Assembly: GCA_963789215.1 (NCBI GenBank)
Contig: CAWBJY010000006.1
Span: 100,060 to 164,059, forward strand
Length of the DNA stretch: 64,000 nt
DNA from: Phormidesmis sp963789215
GTDB lineage: Bacteria > Cyanobacteriota > Cyanobacteriia > Phormidesmidales > Phormidesmidaceae
Reading direction: 5' to 3'
Within the stretch, counting starts at the first letter, position 1. Every line of letters starts with the position of its first letter. This document shows positions 41,750 through 50,719 of this stretch, piece by piece. The position numbers were made by a program, and so were the translations under genes. Below the pieces are notes generated by a model. The model ran no database searches, had not been told where the DNA came from, and saw only the letters and a program-made list of their open reading frames with translations.

Positions 41750-43390
41750 CTAGCTCCAAACTAAAACCTTTGCTTCGTGCCCTGACAGCGTTATTTTTGC
41801 ACTGCCATTCTCTACTTGAACGTCGTAGTTGCCCGTCCACTCGTGCCAAGTGCCATCCTCCGGTAAGTTGGAGACTTCGTAGTCTTGCAAGTAATTATCG
41901 GAGCAGTTAACAACAACCGCCACGCGTGGCCCCATATCGTCCCAGCGAATGTATCCAATTACGCCATCTGTTGAATTCTCATGAAAGAAAGAGAGATTGT
42001 CCGAACGCAGCGCGCCGTTTTCTTTTCTTAGGCGAATTAATCCCTGGTAGTACTGAAGCAGGCCGTTGTTATCTTCGTTATCTAGCAAAGCCCAATCTAA
42101 CGGCGCCGGATCGAGAGATTTTTCTCCTGCTATACCAAATTCCTCACCCATCCACATCATCGGAATGCCCAGCGCCGTCATTACCATGACAGCGGCTAGT
42201 TTCGCTCGCTTAAAGGCTTCCTCACCGAATATCTGTGTGTTTCCTAAGTCCGACATCAGGTGGTCTTGGTCGTGGCTAGTTGTGTAGTTGATCACATTTG
42301 TATTGCTTTCGAACCCCTGCGTGATGGGATCTACCAGCTCTTTGACTACTTTAATGTCATATCCGGGTTTAGTGAGCAGGTCTAAAATATTGTAGTGAAA
42401 GCTCACTCGCCAACAGCTATCGAACGGTCTGTTGAGTCCTGTGAGGGAAGGATCTTCTGGAATATGTTCGGCAATAGAGTAGCAGGTTCCCGGCTTGGCG
42501 GCCATACCGGCTTCATCGGTGATCCAGTTTAGAAAATCGGGATTGTCAATTTGCTTTACCGCATCAAATCGCAGTCCGTCGATGTGGTATTCCGACACCC
42601 AAAAGTTCACCATGTCACGCATATATTCGCGAGCTGGGTAGCAATCGTAATGCTCGTCATAGTGCTCGTAGTCAAACTCTGGCCCCCAGCTATTGTCAGG
42701 GTCTTTGGCTTCTCTTCGATACCAGTAATCAAAATCTATCTGCGTCAGCGGCGACTCCGATTCGGAATGGTTTAGTACCATATCCAAAATCACTTCAATG
42801 CCTCTGCCATGACATTCGTCTACTAGCTGCTTAAGATCTTCTGGGCGTCCGTAGGAAGGCCGCAGCGCGAAATAATGCCGACAGTTGTAGCCCCAGCCAA
42901 TTTCCATTGGGCAAGCTTGAACCGGCATAATCTCGATGGCATTAATACCCAGGTCTTGGATGTAATCGAGCTGCGCGATGACTGATTGAAAGTTACCTTT
43001 GTCTTCACCCGGCTGCGCAAAATCCTGCACCAGCATTTCATAAATTACAAGCTGATCTTGAGTGGGCAAATCAGAGACGTCGTGCTTCCACTCGTAATTA
43101 TCAAGAATTCGCTCGCCGTTCTTAATTCGAACGATTGCCATTTGAGCGCCGGGATCAATTGCCGTTGCTTTTGGATCGATCACTTCAACCCAGGCATTTT
43201 CGTCTAAGAAATGGCTTTTAGATTGCACTTTGAACTTGTACTGATGTTCGCCGTCTGCCAACTCTACTTTTGTGCGGAAGTAGCCATCTTCTCCTTTTTT
43301 CATTTCTACTGGTTCATCAGAAAAATCGCCTAGCAGGTAAGCTTTCTCGTTGTAAGGAGCACGAAGTTCAAATTCGATAGAGTGAGCCAT
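41750..43390 (-). CDS. GH13 alpha-amylase family glycoside hydrolase
   Basis: A 546-residue cytoplasmic enzyme. An N-terminal immunoglobulin-like carbohydrate-binding domain (CBM48/E-set type, about residues 1-90; KAYLLGDFSDEPVEM) precedes a GH13 barrel (about 110-460) and a C-terminal beta domain. Conserved regions are visible: LDMVLNH, the nucleophile Asp in GLRFDAVK, the acid/base Glu in YSIAEHIPED, and the third acid in NYTTSHDQDH. It should act on alpha-1,4/1,6-glucans; the domain order is like branching-type or maltooligosaccharide-hydrolysing enzymes, and specificity is not settled. No secretion signal. Confidence 0.9.
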   Translation of the reverse strand: MAHSIEFELRAPYNEKAYLLGDFSDEPVEMKKGEDGYFRTKVELADGEHQYKFKVQSKSHFLDENAWVEVIDPKATAIDPGAQMAIVRIKNGERILDNYEWKHDVSDLPTQDQLVIYEMLVQDFAQPGEDKGNFQSVIAQLDYIQDLGINAIEIMPVQACPMEIGWGYNCRHYFALRPSYGRPEDLKQLVDECHGRGIEVILDMVLNHSESESPLTQIDFDYWYRREAKDPDNSWGPEFDYEHYDEHYDCYPAREYMRDMVNFWVSEYHIDGLRFDAVKQIDNPDFLNWITDEAGMAAKPGTCYSIAEHIPEDPSLTGLNRPFDSCWRVSFHYNILDLLTKPGYDIKVVKELVDPITQGFESNTNVINYTTSHDQDHLMSDLGNTQIFGEEAFKRAKLAAVMVMTALGIPMMWMGEEFGIAGEKSLDPAPLDWALLDNEDNNGLLQYYQGLIRLRKENGALRSDNLSFFHENSTDGVIGYIRWDDMGPRVAVVVNCSDNYLQDYEVSNLPEDGTWHEWTGNYDVQVENGSAKITLSGHEAKVLVWS

Positions 43391-43546
43391 AGAAAGCGGC
43401 GCAGCTAAGAGCGCGAGTGAAAAGCAGGTTTTATGCGGCAGTTCGGCTTAGTTTGAAGTAAATTGAGAAAATTAACTTGATTGAAATCATTGAACCAGCC
43501 CGTTAGCGCTATTAGCCTCTCTCAGGAGAAATAAAATTGAGATAGA

Positions 43547-43580
43547 AAAAGGCCCAAAGATCTTCATCTTTGAGCCTTTT
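43547..43580 (-). terminator. Rho-independent terminator
   Basis: AAAAGGCCCAAAGAT and ATCTTTGAGCCTTTT form a 15 bp stem with one mismatch and loop CTTC. On the minus strand a T tract follows, 30 bp after the coiled-coil gene's stop. Its core AAAGGCCCAAAGA is shared with the terminator at 52779. Confidence 0.88.
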
Positions 43581-43613
43581 CATCGGAGTTATCGTTTGTG
43601 GGGAGTGCGTTTT

Positions 43614-43913
43614 TTAAACGTCTAGCTCAGATTTAGCTTTGTTAAATGCTGTTTGCAGCTCCTTCCAGGCAGAGTCTACTCCTGACTTTAGCTCTACCCA
43701 GGCGCTCTCCGTTGAGTTTTGCAGCGCCTCGAACTTAGCTTTTGCGTCGGCCTGCTTGCCTTTTAACTCTTCTAACTGCTGCTGATATTTCAATTTGGCA
43801 TCGGCTTTTGCCAGCGCAGCTTTAGCTTCTAGCTCTTTATATTGGGCTTCTAGCAATGTCATCTGAGCGCTTGCTTTTTCTTCGTATGCTTTTTTCTCTG
43901 TATCTTTAGCCAT
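43614..43913 (-). CDS. Small coiled-coil protein
   Basis: A 99-residue soluble protein, almost entirely helical and rich in Ala, Lys and Glu (LEAQYKELEAKAALAKADAKL), predicted as a coiled coil from about residue 10 to 75, with two Trp-containing amphipathic helices at the end (SAWVELKSGVDSAWKELQ). It resembles small coiled-coil proteins common in cyanobacteria, often near stress-related membrane proteins, as here. Followed by a strong terminator. Function unknown. Confidence 0.75.
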   Translation of the reverse strand: MAKDTEKKAYEEKASAQMTLLEAQYKELEAKAALAKADAKLKYQQQLEELKGKQADAKAKFEALQNSTESAWVELKSGVDSAWKELQTAFNKAKSELDV

Positions 43914-44013
43914 TTATTTTCTCGCTTACGGCGTTAACTCTCACATTCTATGCGGTTAGCTACAACACAGCTGCTTTTGCGGCTCAAGAAACCTAAAGCA
44001 AACCTAAAAAACC

Positions 44014-44502
44014 CTAAAGCAACTGCTCGTCTTCTGGTAGCAGCCTGCCGTTTTCTGCTAGCAAAGCTTCTGTCACTTTTTGCGCTTCTTCGTCAGAGTC
44101 CGCAGTTACCATTAGCTTGTAATAGGCGAAGTCTGGCTCTTCGGGGTTTGCCCCAGATAATAGCGCTAATAGGCTGCTGGCGATCGCACCTAAAATAGCG
44201 CCTGCTAACGGCACCAGCACAAACAGCTCTTTCGTATTGCTTTCTACCGCTGGCAAATCGGGTAATTGGGTTGTTAGCACAGAAATAAATGCCCCCATGC
44301 TCGCACCGGCTAATGCGCCTAAGGCCGCCGCAGAGAATAGTCCCGGTTGGGACGCGGGCCGACGCTGCTGAGGCACGTTGTTGAGTTCGGCGGGCGACTC
44401 TGTTCTATATTCAGAAGTCGTGCAAGTGCGCAAGACACGTTCCCCTTTAGCCAATGCTTCAGGTGTCCTAAAACCAACGACAATCTGCTGAGTATTGGAA
44501 TC
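44014..44502 (-). CDS. Small glycine-zipper membrane protein, stress-type
   Basis: A 162-residue protein in three parts: an N-terminal soluble half-domain (QQIVVGFRTPEALAKGERVL), a central pair of small-residue-rich membrane helices (AAALGALAGASMGAFISVL and LVPLAGAILGAIASSLLAL), and a C-terminal soluble half (YYKLMVTADSDEEAQKVTEA). The layout resembles general-stress-protein 17M-type proteins with a membrane hairpin. I chose the ATG at MDSNTQQIV. The next gene upstream on this strand has the same plan, so the two are probably ancient paralogues. Function unknown. Confidence 0.7.
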   Translation of the reverse strand, partial: DSNTQQIVVGFRTPEALAKGERVLRTCTTSEYRTESPAELNNVPQQRRPASQPGLFSAAALGALAGASMGAFISVLTTQLPDLPAVESNTKELFVLVPLAGAILGAIASSLLALLSGANPEEPDFAYYKLMVTADSDEEAQKVTEALLAENGRLLPEDEQLL

Positions 44503-44598
44503 CATAGCTATTTTTTGTACAATGCGTTTTGCATATAGAGATTGCTCACTAGCTAAATATACGCTAGTGAGCAATTTACTTCAGCTATTCAACGATAT

Positions 44599-45120
44599 TT
44601 ATCTGGCTAGGCCATAAATGTCGGCGGCAGACGATTTCTCTACGACCTGACGGGCCCGGTCGATCTCACTAGGCGAGCCGTCAACAACAACGCAAAAGCT
44701 GCGTGGAATGCCTGGATCGCTCTTTTGCTTTTGACGAACCGACTCGCCTTCAAGCTCTTTTTTACCTGCAACCCAGCCGATTAGCGCGCCGACTGCCGTT
44801 ATCCCTAAAATTAGCAGCCTGTTAGATCCACTGTTTGCGGCAATGTCTGTCCAATAAGGAACAGACGTTGCTGCTAATATGCCGATGAAGCTGCCGTACA
44901 GTCCGCCTAAAAGCAAACCGGCTTCTCCGCCTGTTGTCGTTCCGATCGCGCCAATTTGCGCTTCAGGATCGATAAATCCTTCTACTGAAAGATTTTTGCT
45001 GCTGATACCCGCAGATTCAATTTCGCTGCGAACATAGTTAGCTTCGTCCTGGGTCTTAAAGGCTCCCACAATTTTGTCGTTCTTGACTGAAGGTACTTCA
45101 GTTGTCATTGTTGTTGCCAT
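44599..45120 (-). CDS. Small membrane protein with general-stress-protein-17M-like ends
   Basis: A 173-residue protein: soluble start (IVGAFKTQDEANYVRSEIESAG, like YflT/GSP17M domains), a membrane hairpin rich in Gly (GEAGLLLGGLYGSFIGILAA and LLILGITAVGALIGWVAG), and a C-terminal soluble end (SFCVVVDGSPSEIDRARQVV). A strong AGGAGAC ribosome-binding site precedes the ATG. It shares its architecture with the following gene. A stress-response role is plausible by family, unproven. Confidence 0.7.
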   Translation of the reverse strand: MATTMTTEVPSVKNDKIVGAFKTQDEANYVRSEIESAGISSKNLSVEGFIDPEAQIGAIGTTTGGEAGLLLGGLYGSFIGILAATSVPYWTDIAANSGSNRLLILGITAVGALIGWVAGKKELEGESVRQKQKSDPGIPRSFCVVVDGSPSEIDRARQVVEKSSAADIYGLAR

Positions 45121-45371
45121 TGATAAATGTCTCCTTTATCTGTAAATATGTCCTTTCATACTGACAACATATTCAGCGTCTATACTCTGTCGGTTTGCAG
45201 AGATAGAACGATAAAAAGACTTACTTAAACATCAAAGCCTCACATCTTTTTGCTTAGAGGGCCCTCAGATAGTGATTGGGCTGTCACTAGGTAGAGATCG
45301 CTCTAATAGCAAATAGCAAAGGGATCATAAAGTACCGATTGCTAGAGACAAACAGATCCGTGACTGTGCGG

Positions 45372-46457
45372 CTAAATCGCCGGAACATTTAGCTGAGTTT
45401 TATTCTCGTGAGATTGATGGGTCAAATCCATCAGTAGCTGAGAGTAAATGCCTTCATTTAAGCTGGGTGCGATTGGCTGGCCGCTGTTGATACAGTTTGT
45501 CCAGTGGTCTACTACTCTGATGAAAGGCGCAATTCTACCGTCGCTATAGACGCTAGGAAAAGTAAGCCGCTCTGGCGTTGGCATTGCTTGCGCCTCACCG
45601 CCGGCTTCGCTAAAAAATACTTTGAACCCGTTTACGTAGTCTGTCTGGCTATCGTTGCCGATTACCAGGGTGCCTTTGTCACCATAGACTTCTATCCAAT
45701 GTCCGCGTCCGGCGTAGCTCACGGCGCTTAGCGTAATTTGGCAGAGCGTCCCGTCTTTTAGGGTTAGCGCGATCGCACACACGTCATCTGAATCTACCGG
45801 CTTCATCTCTTTAGTTTCTGGGTCGGGGCGCTCGGTGATAGATGTGCTTAACGTTGCGCGAATGCTTTGCGCCGGGCCAAATAGCCAGTTCACATAGTCA
45901 AACGTATGCGAGCCGATTGAGCCTAAAGCACCGCCGCCTAGTTTTTTTTGCGCGTACCAGTTCCAGGCTCGCTGTGGATTTGCCCGACTAGAGGCTAGCC
46001 AGTCGATTTTGATTAGCCTTTTTTTACCGATAATGCCCTGGCTTAGCAGCTCGGCGAAGTGCTGCCACTCTGGAATATAGCGAAACTCAAAGTCAGGCAC
46101 TACGATTACGCCTTTAGCTTCAGCCCTTTTTTGTAGGTCTTTTGCTTCTTCTACCGAGAGCGTCACCGGTTTTTCGAGCAGCAGGTGCTTGCCTGCCTCG
46201 ATAATTTCTTTGGCCATCTCATAGTGAGCAAATGGCGGCGTTGCGAGCGTTACGGCCTGCACGTCTGCCTGGGCTAAAATTTCAGTTAGGCTGTTGCTGG
46301 CAAGTTTTGCACCGCAGCTGTCGGCTACGGACTGGGCTTTGGTGCGATCGCGATTCCACACCGCTACGACCTCAGTCTGATGGTGCGCCTGCAATCCTGG
46401 GATATGCACCTTCTGCCCAAAGCCTGTGCCTATTACTGCTACGCCAATTGGTGCCAT
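45372..46457 (-). CDS. Gfo/Idh/MocA family oxidoreductase
   Basis: A 361-residue NAD(P)-dependent dehydrogenase. The Rossmann glycine motif is VAVIGTGFGQKVHIPG at the N-terminus; the catalytic-region motif is EKPVTLSVEEA; the C-terminal alpha/beta domain holds GGGALGSIGSHTFDYVNWLFG with its conserved His. Typical substrates are sugars, inositols or tetrapyrrole-like compounds; the sequence alone does not decide. It is divergent from cruP. Confidence 0.9.
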   Translation of the reverse strand: MAPIGVAVIGTGFGQKVHIPGLQAHHQTEVVAVWNRDRTKAQSVADSCGAKLASNSLTEILAQADVQAVTLATPPFAHYEMAKEIIEAGKHLLLEKPVTLSVEEAKDLQKRAEAKGVIVVPDFEFRYIPEWQHFAELLSQGIIGKKRLIKIDWLASSRANPQRAWNWYAQKKLGGGALGSIGSHTFDYVNWLFGPAQSIRATLSTSITERPDPETKEMKPVDSDDVCAIALTLKDGTLCQITLSAVSYAGRGHWIEVYGDKGTLVIGNDSQTDYVNGFKVFFSEAGGEAQAMPTPERLTFPSVYSDGRIAPFIRVVDHWTNCINSGQPIAPSLNEGIYSQLLMDLTHQSHENKTQLNVPAI

Positions 46458-46610
46458 TTTTACTCAACTCCATTCCACTATGTAGCTTTAAAAGCTAATA
46501 GAAATAGCCTACAGGAATAGCCCACTTGCTCTTTAATTAACTTGTTATTTAGTTTGTCATTTAATCAAAGAGAGCAAACAGCGCGGCAGCGGCTACTTTA
46601 CACTATAGGT

Positions 46611-48161
46611 ATGAATCATACTGAACAAATTCTCTCGGCCATTCCTGGCAATCCTTACGTTGGCCTACAAAAAGCCGATGAGCTTTGGCAGCGCTACAAG
46701 TCTGGCGATAGGGTAAGCGCTACAGTCATTACCGAAAGCGCTCAATTGTTAGCCTCGGTTACCTACGATGCAATTATTTGCGGCGGTACGCTGGGTATTT
46801 TGCTTGGAGCTGCTTTGGCTCAAAAGGGCTGGAGCGTTGCGCTTTTAGAAAGAGGTCGTCTGCGTGGGCGCGATCAGGAGTGGAATATCTCTCGGCGAGA
46901 GTTGGAGACTTTTGTTGAGATGGATTTATTGACGAGAGAAGAACTGCAAAGTGCGATCGCTTCTCAATACAATCCGGCTCGCGTTAGCTTCAACGGCGGC
47001 CAAGATCTTTGGGTAGAAGATGTTCTCAATATTGGTGTAGATCCGGTTTATTTGCTTGAAACGCTTAAACAGAAATTTCTTGATAGTGGCGGTGTCCTTT
47101 TAGAACAAACGCCCTTTCATGCGGCTGTTGTTCATCCTAACGGCACAGCGGTTCAGACCGGTAATTTGGAGCATCCTGTTGTTACGGCTCGCTTACTAAT
47201 CGATGCGATGGGCCATTTCTCTCCTATTGTGCAGCAGGCTCGTCAGGGCAAAACGCCCGATGCGGTTTGTATGGTGGTTGGCACCTGTGCTACTGGCTAT
47301 AGCCAGAACGATACTGGCGATTTGATTGCTTCTTTTACACCGATTAAAAATCAGTGTCAGTATTTTTGGGAGGCGTTTCCTGCTCGCGATGGCCGAACGA
47401 CCTATATGTTCACCTATCTAGACGCCGATCCTAGCCGTCCTAGTTTGGAATCGCTGTTCGAAGATTACCTTTCGCTGCTGCCCGATTACCAAAAGGTTTC
47501 TTTAGATCAGCTCAATTTTGTTCGCGCCCTCTTTGGCTTTTTTCCTTGCTATAAAGACAGCCCTTTGCAATATGCTTGGAACCGCACTCTGCCGGTTGGC
47601 GATAGCAGCGGCAGTCAATCTCCGCTGAGCTTTGGTGGCTTTGGCGCGATGGTTCGCCATCTGCAAAGGCTCACTAGCGGCATTGACGAGGCTTTAAAGG
47701 CCGATCTGCTAGACAGCAAATCTCTTGGCAAACTTCAGCCCTATCAGCCCAACCTTTCTGTTACCTGGCTGTTTCAAAAATCTATGAGCGTGGGCGTTAA
47801 TCAAACCCTGCCGCCTAACAAAATTAACGAAGTGCTTTCTACTATTTTCGCAGATATGGAAGCGCTAGGGGATGACGTTTTACGCCCGTTTCTTCAAGAT
47901 GTTGTTCAATTTCCGGCGCTTGCTAAAACTATGCTGAGAACCTCAACGCGCCATCCTGCGCTTGTTGCTAGTATTCTCCCGCAGGTGGGATTAGGGTCGG
48001 TGGCAAGCTGGATGGGTCATTTTATTCGACTGGGCGGATACAGCGTTCTAAATACTATGGAACAAACGGTGGATAGTAAAAAGTCGTCTGATAAAAAGCA
48101 ATATGCTGCCGATCGCTGGCGCGATGCGCTGAAGTATGGATCAGGTAGTGATTATCAGTAG
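46611..48161 (+). CDS. cruP: CruP, lycopene-cyclase-like FAD-dependent protein
   Basis: A 516-residue flavoprotein of the CruA/CruP group. The FAD-binding loop is ICGGTLGILLGAALAQKGW, followed by the characteristic GRDQEWNISRRELETFVEM segment, then WVEDVLNIGVDPVYLLE and LIDAMGHFSPIVQQ. These fit CruP, the paralogue present in oxygenic phototrophs, better than CruA. CruP was first assigned as a lycopene cyclase paralogue; later work in plants links it to limiting oxidative stress, and cyclase activity is disputed. The ATG at MNHTEQILS is preferred over a start 69 bp upstream. A small-spaced TACACT-ATAGG element directly before the ATG is unlikely to be its only promoter. Confidence 0.88.
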   Translation: MNHTEQILSAIPGNPYVGLQKADELWQRYKSGDRVSATVITESAQLLASVTYDAIICGGTLGILLGAALAQKGWSVALLERGRLRGRDQEWNISRRELETFVEMDLLTREELQSAIASQYNPARVSFNGGQDLWVEDVLNIGVDPVYLLETLKQKFLDSGGVLLEQTPFHAAVVHPNGTAVQTGNLEHPVVTARLLIDAMGHFSPIVQQARQGKTPDAVCMVVGTCATGYSQNDTGDLIASFTPIKNQCQYFWEAFPARDGRTTYMFTYLDADPSRPSLESLFEDYLSLLPDYQKVSLDQLNFVRALFGFFPCYKDSPLQYAWNRTLPVGDSSGSQSPLSFGGFGAMVRHLQRLTSGIDEALKADLLDSKSLGKLQPYQPNLSVTWLFQKSMSVGVNQTLPPNKINEVLSTIFADMEALGDDVLRPFLQDVVQFPALAKTMLRTSTRHPALVASILPQVGLGSVASWMGHFIRLGGYSVLNTMEQTVDSKKSSDKKQYAADRWRDALKYGSGSDYQ

Positions 48162-48258
48162 CGACTGTTAGTGAGGGCCATCGGTAAAGGCGGTGACAAT
48201 GGCGGCGATCGCAGTTTTCTGATGCTTTTTGTTTGGGTGAGCTGGTCGCGTTTTTTGG

Positions 48259-48290
48259 GCATAGCGTTTTTCGAGCATAGCGTTTTTCGA
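48259..48290. repeat. 16 bp perfect tandem duplication
   Basis: GCATAGCGTTTTTCGA occurs twice in direct succession in the cruP/DUF4331 intergenic region. Perfect identity points to recent slippage. Confidence 0.9.
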
Positions 48291-48356
48291 GCACGATGAA
48301 TCCATCTGGCCGACTTTGCCGTACCAAGAATGGTTAATCTAATATTTCTTCAATAT

Positions 48357-48384
48357 TTAGAGATATCTATTTAGAGATATTTAT
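48357..48384. repeat. 14 bp tandem repeat before the DUF4331 gene
   Basis: TTAGAGATATCTAT and TTAGAGATATTTAT are adjacent and differ at one base. They lie 23 bp before the DUF4331 start codon, in its leader or promoter. Confidence 0.85.
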
Positions 48385-48406
48385 TCAATAAGGCATAAAA
48401 CTCGGT

Positions 48407-49632
48407 ATGAGCAACAAAATTTTCCCTTGGAACCTAAAAAAGACGCTGTCCCTAGGCGGTTTGCTAATCGGGTTGGCGGCGATCGCCGGAACCGCTACTT
48501 ATGTAACGGCTTCTGATCACGATGATGGCGAGACAGAAATTAAGGGCCGGAACCTGAACCTTACCGACTTGTACGTCTTTCGCGAAGCCGACCAAAACCC
48601 AAGTGCCTCGGCTGATAATTTGGTATTCATCATGAATACCAATCCCCGATCGGTGGCCAGACAGCAATACTATTTCAGCACGAAGGCTCGATACGAGTTT
48701 ATGGTTTCTCGCGTTAGCGACAACGATGCGACGCCTACCGGTGTGGCTGATGTTACGCTGCGCTTCGAGTTTCAAGCGCCAGACGGCAACAACCAGCAGC
48801 CTTATACGATGACGGTGATTGAGAACGGCAACAGCACCACGGCTACCGGAACAACCACCGCAATAGGCGATGATCCTGTGGTTAACTCAGCAGATGTTGG
48901 CGGTTCGATGGTGAAGATATTTGCCGGGCTGCGAGAAGATCCGTTTTTCTTTGACGTAGAGCAGTTTTTCCGAGTTCGCGCTGGCGCACTGAATATTGGC
49001 CCAAAAGTTGGTTTTCGCGATCCGGCTCAGGCCGTAGATTTTGCAGCGGGTTACAACGTTAATGCGATCGCTGTTCAAGTTCCTACCGCTTTGCTCCAGG
49101 GCAGCACAGAGGCTACTACCTTTGATGTTTGGCAAACTATTTCTACTGGCAGTGGGAAAAACTTTACTCAGGTCGAGCGATTGGCGCGTCCGGCAGTCAA
49201 TGAAGGGTTAGTGGTGACTAACGGCTTTCTCAATACGCTCAACAGCGTTACCCCTGATTTTGAAGCGGCTGCTTTAGCTGGCAAGAACCGGCTGCTTCTG
49301 CGGCGGCTCCTATTGTTGGCGAGGTGAAGAATACGCTGCTGGCTCTAGGCAATAGCGACGAGAGAGCCAATGCTCTGATCGGCGCTTTTCTGCCAGACGT
49401 TATGCGAATTGACACTACTGGTGCGAGTGGCTACGGCAATGCTATGAACGCGCAGCTAAGTCCAATTAGAGGGCGGATGCTCAAAGATGACGTGATTGAC
49501 ATTACGCTTTCTGTGCTGACAGATGGTGCAATTACCAGCGATAACGTGTCTTACGACGGCCCGGCGGGCAACCCTGCTCAGGGTCACGATCCGTTGATTG
49601 CGGACTTCCCTTATCTAGCGCCTGCAAATTAG
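48407..49632 (+). pseudogene. DUF4331 family exported protein, interrupted by a frameshift
   Basis: Two overlapping frames make one DUF4331 protein. The first (48407-49327) has a signal peptide (about residues 14-34, ending VTASDHDD) and the family start DHDDGETEIKGRNLNLTDLY; it runs off into LLLRRLLLLAR. The second, in another frame, continues with EPAASAAAPIVGEVKNTLLA and ends at 49632 with HDPLIADFPYLAPAN, a natural DUF4331 end. The break lies at about 49281-49290 (GCTGGCAAGAACCGG); one extra base there would restore LAG-QEPA. It may be a true mutation, an assembly error or, less likely, recoding. DUF4331 function is unknown. A good terminator follows. Confidence 0.8.
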
Positions 49633-49667
49633 GCGTTAAGACTCCATCACTAGGTTTTGGAAACTAG

Positions 49668-49707
49668 GTTTCGAAAAAGCTTCTTTCGCTAGGTGCTTTT
49701 TTGAAAC
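49668..49707 (+). terminator. Rho-independent terminator after DUF4331
   Basis: GTTTCGAAAAAGC (49668-49680) pairs with GCTTTTTTGAAAC (49695-49707), a 13 bp stem with one wobble pair and a 14-nt loop, 36 bp after the DUF4331 stop. Confidence 0.75.
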
Positions 49708-49726
49708 CTTTTATCGTTACTTAAAA

Positions 49727-50487
49727 ATGAACCGGGTAAGCGGGGCGCTGAGTGATTTTGAGTAGGCGATCGCGCTCGAACAGCCTAGCGAACAACGCGA
49801 CTCGGCTCAGGTGAGACTCTTTTTGGGCGAGCTTTATGCTTTAGAAGGCGATACTCAGTAGGCAGACAGCTCTATCATGAGGCCTTAGAAATTGTCCCGG
49901 ACTACCCGCTGACGCTAATATATTTAGCGAAACTAGGAACTCAACTGGGCCACTACCAGGCGGCTAAGCAACAGTATTCTCAAATTGCGACTATTCGTTC
50001 ACTTCAGGACGTAGGACTACAGGGAATGGCTAGGATTAAATCGCTGCAGGGCATAACTGCTGATGCTGAATGGCAGGGTGCTGAGGACTACTTGCGATCG
50101 CAGATGGATCAAAATGCTTTGATCCACCGACGCGATTTGGCGCATTTGCTTTTAGAGCGAGGCCGTCAGCAAGATGTTCCTGAGGCGATCGCGCTAATGC
50201 AGATCGAAGTCCAGAACCGCCGCGATATTCAAGCGCTTGATACCTTAGCCTGGGCTTTATCACGCGCAGGTCGCTGGCAGGAAGCGCAAACCGTCATTCT
50301 TGAAGCGCTAGAACAGAGCGATCCAGATGCGGGCATCTTTTACCGGGCCGCTGATATTGCAGCCGGATTGAACCAACCGATTGAGGCTGAGAAATACATT
50401 CGCACCGCATACGAGCGCGATCCTGAATTTAATCAGCAAACTCGCCAGCGGCTAGGACTGGTTTCTGCGGCTTCTCAGTCGCTTTAA
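49727..50487 (+). pseudogene. Decayed TPR-repeat protein gene
   Basis: The best intact part, from 50026 (MARIKSLQGI), codes 153 residues of tetratricopeptide-like helices (DTLAWALSRAGRWQEAQTVI, IEAEKYIRTAYERDPEF). Readable protein continues upstream in the same frame to 49861 (LYHEALEIVPDYPLTLIYLA), and then in a different frame (RLFLGELYALEGDTQ), with stops at 49763 and 49859. So at least two stops and one frameshift interrupt a longer TPR gene. A shortened protein from 50026 could still be made. TPR proteins mediate protein contacts; its position after DUF4331 suggests they once worked together. Confidence 0.7.
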
Positions 50488-50525
50488 GCCGATTGACTAG
50501 AGGCTGTCCTCACGATGAAAAATAA

Positions 50526-50574
50526 CCGCTTAACTGACAGGCCAAGAGCTTGCCTGTTAGCAACTTTTAAGCGG
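50526..50574. other. Nested inverted repeat after the TPR pseudogene
   Basis: An outer 8 bp stem (CCGCTTAA, 50526-50533; TTAAGCGG, 50567-50574) encloses an inner one (TGACAGGC, 50535-50542; GCCTGTTA, 50552-50559, one G-T pair). It could form a long hairpin in RNA or a cruciform in DNA. No U tract follows, and no transposon is recognised. Confidence 0.55.
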
Positions 50575-50719
50575 CTACTGATGCAGAAACTAAAGCATCG
50601 CTCTAAAAGAGAGATGGCTTTGCAAAGCTCTTAATAAAACCAGCAGCGCGAATAAGACGTACTGGTTGAGTGGCGTCTATCCACAGACTATTGATTAACT
50701 TACTTATAAAGGCCGTTCC

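Noticed and set aside
46590..46611. Leaderless transcript of cruP from a -10-like TACACT/TATAGG directly before the ATG
   Set aside because: No -35 element at suitable distance and too close to the start codon; better explained by chance AT-rich sequence.
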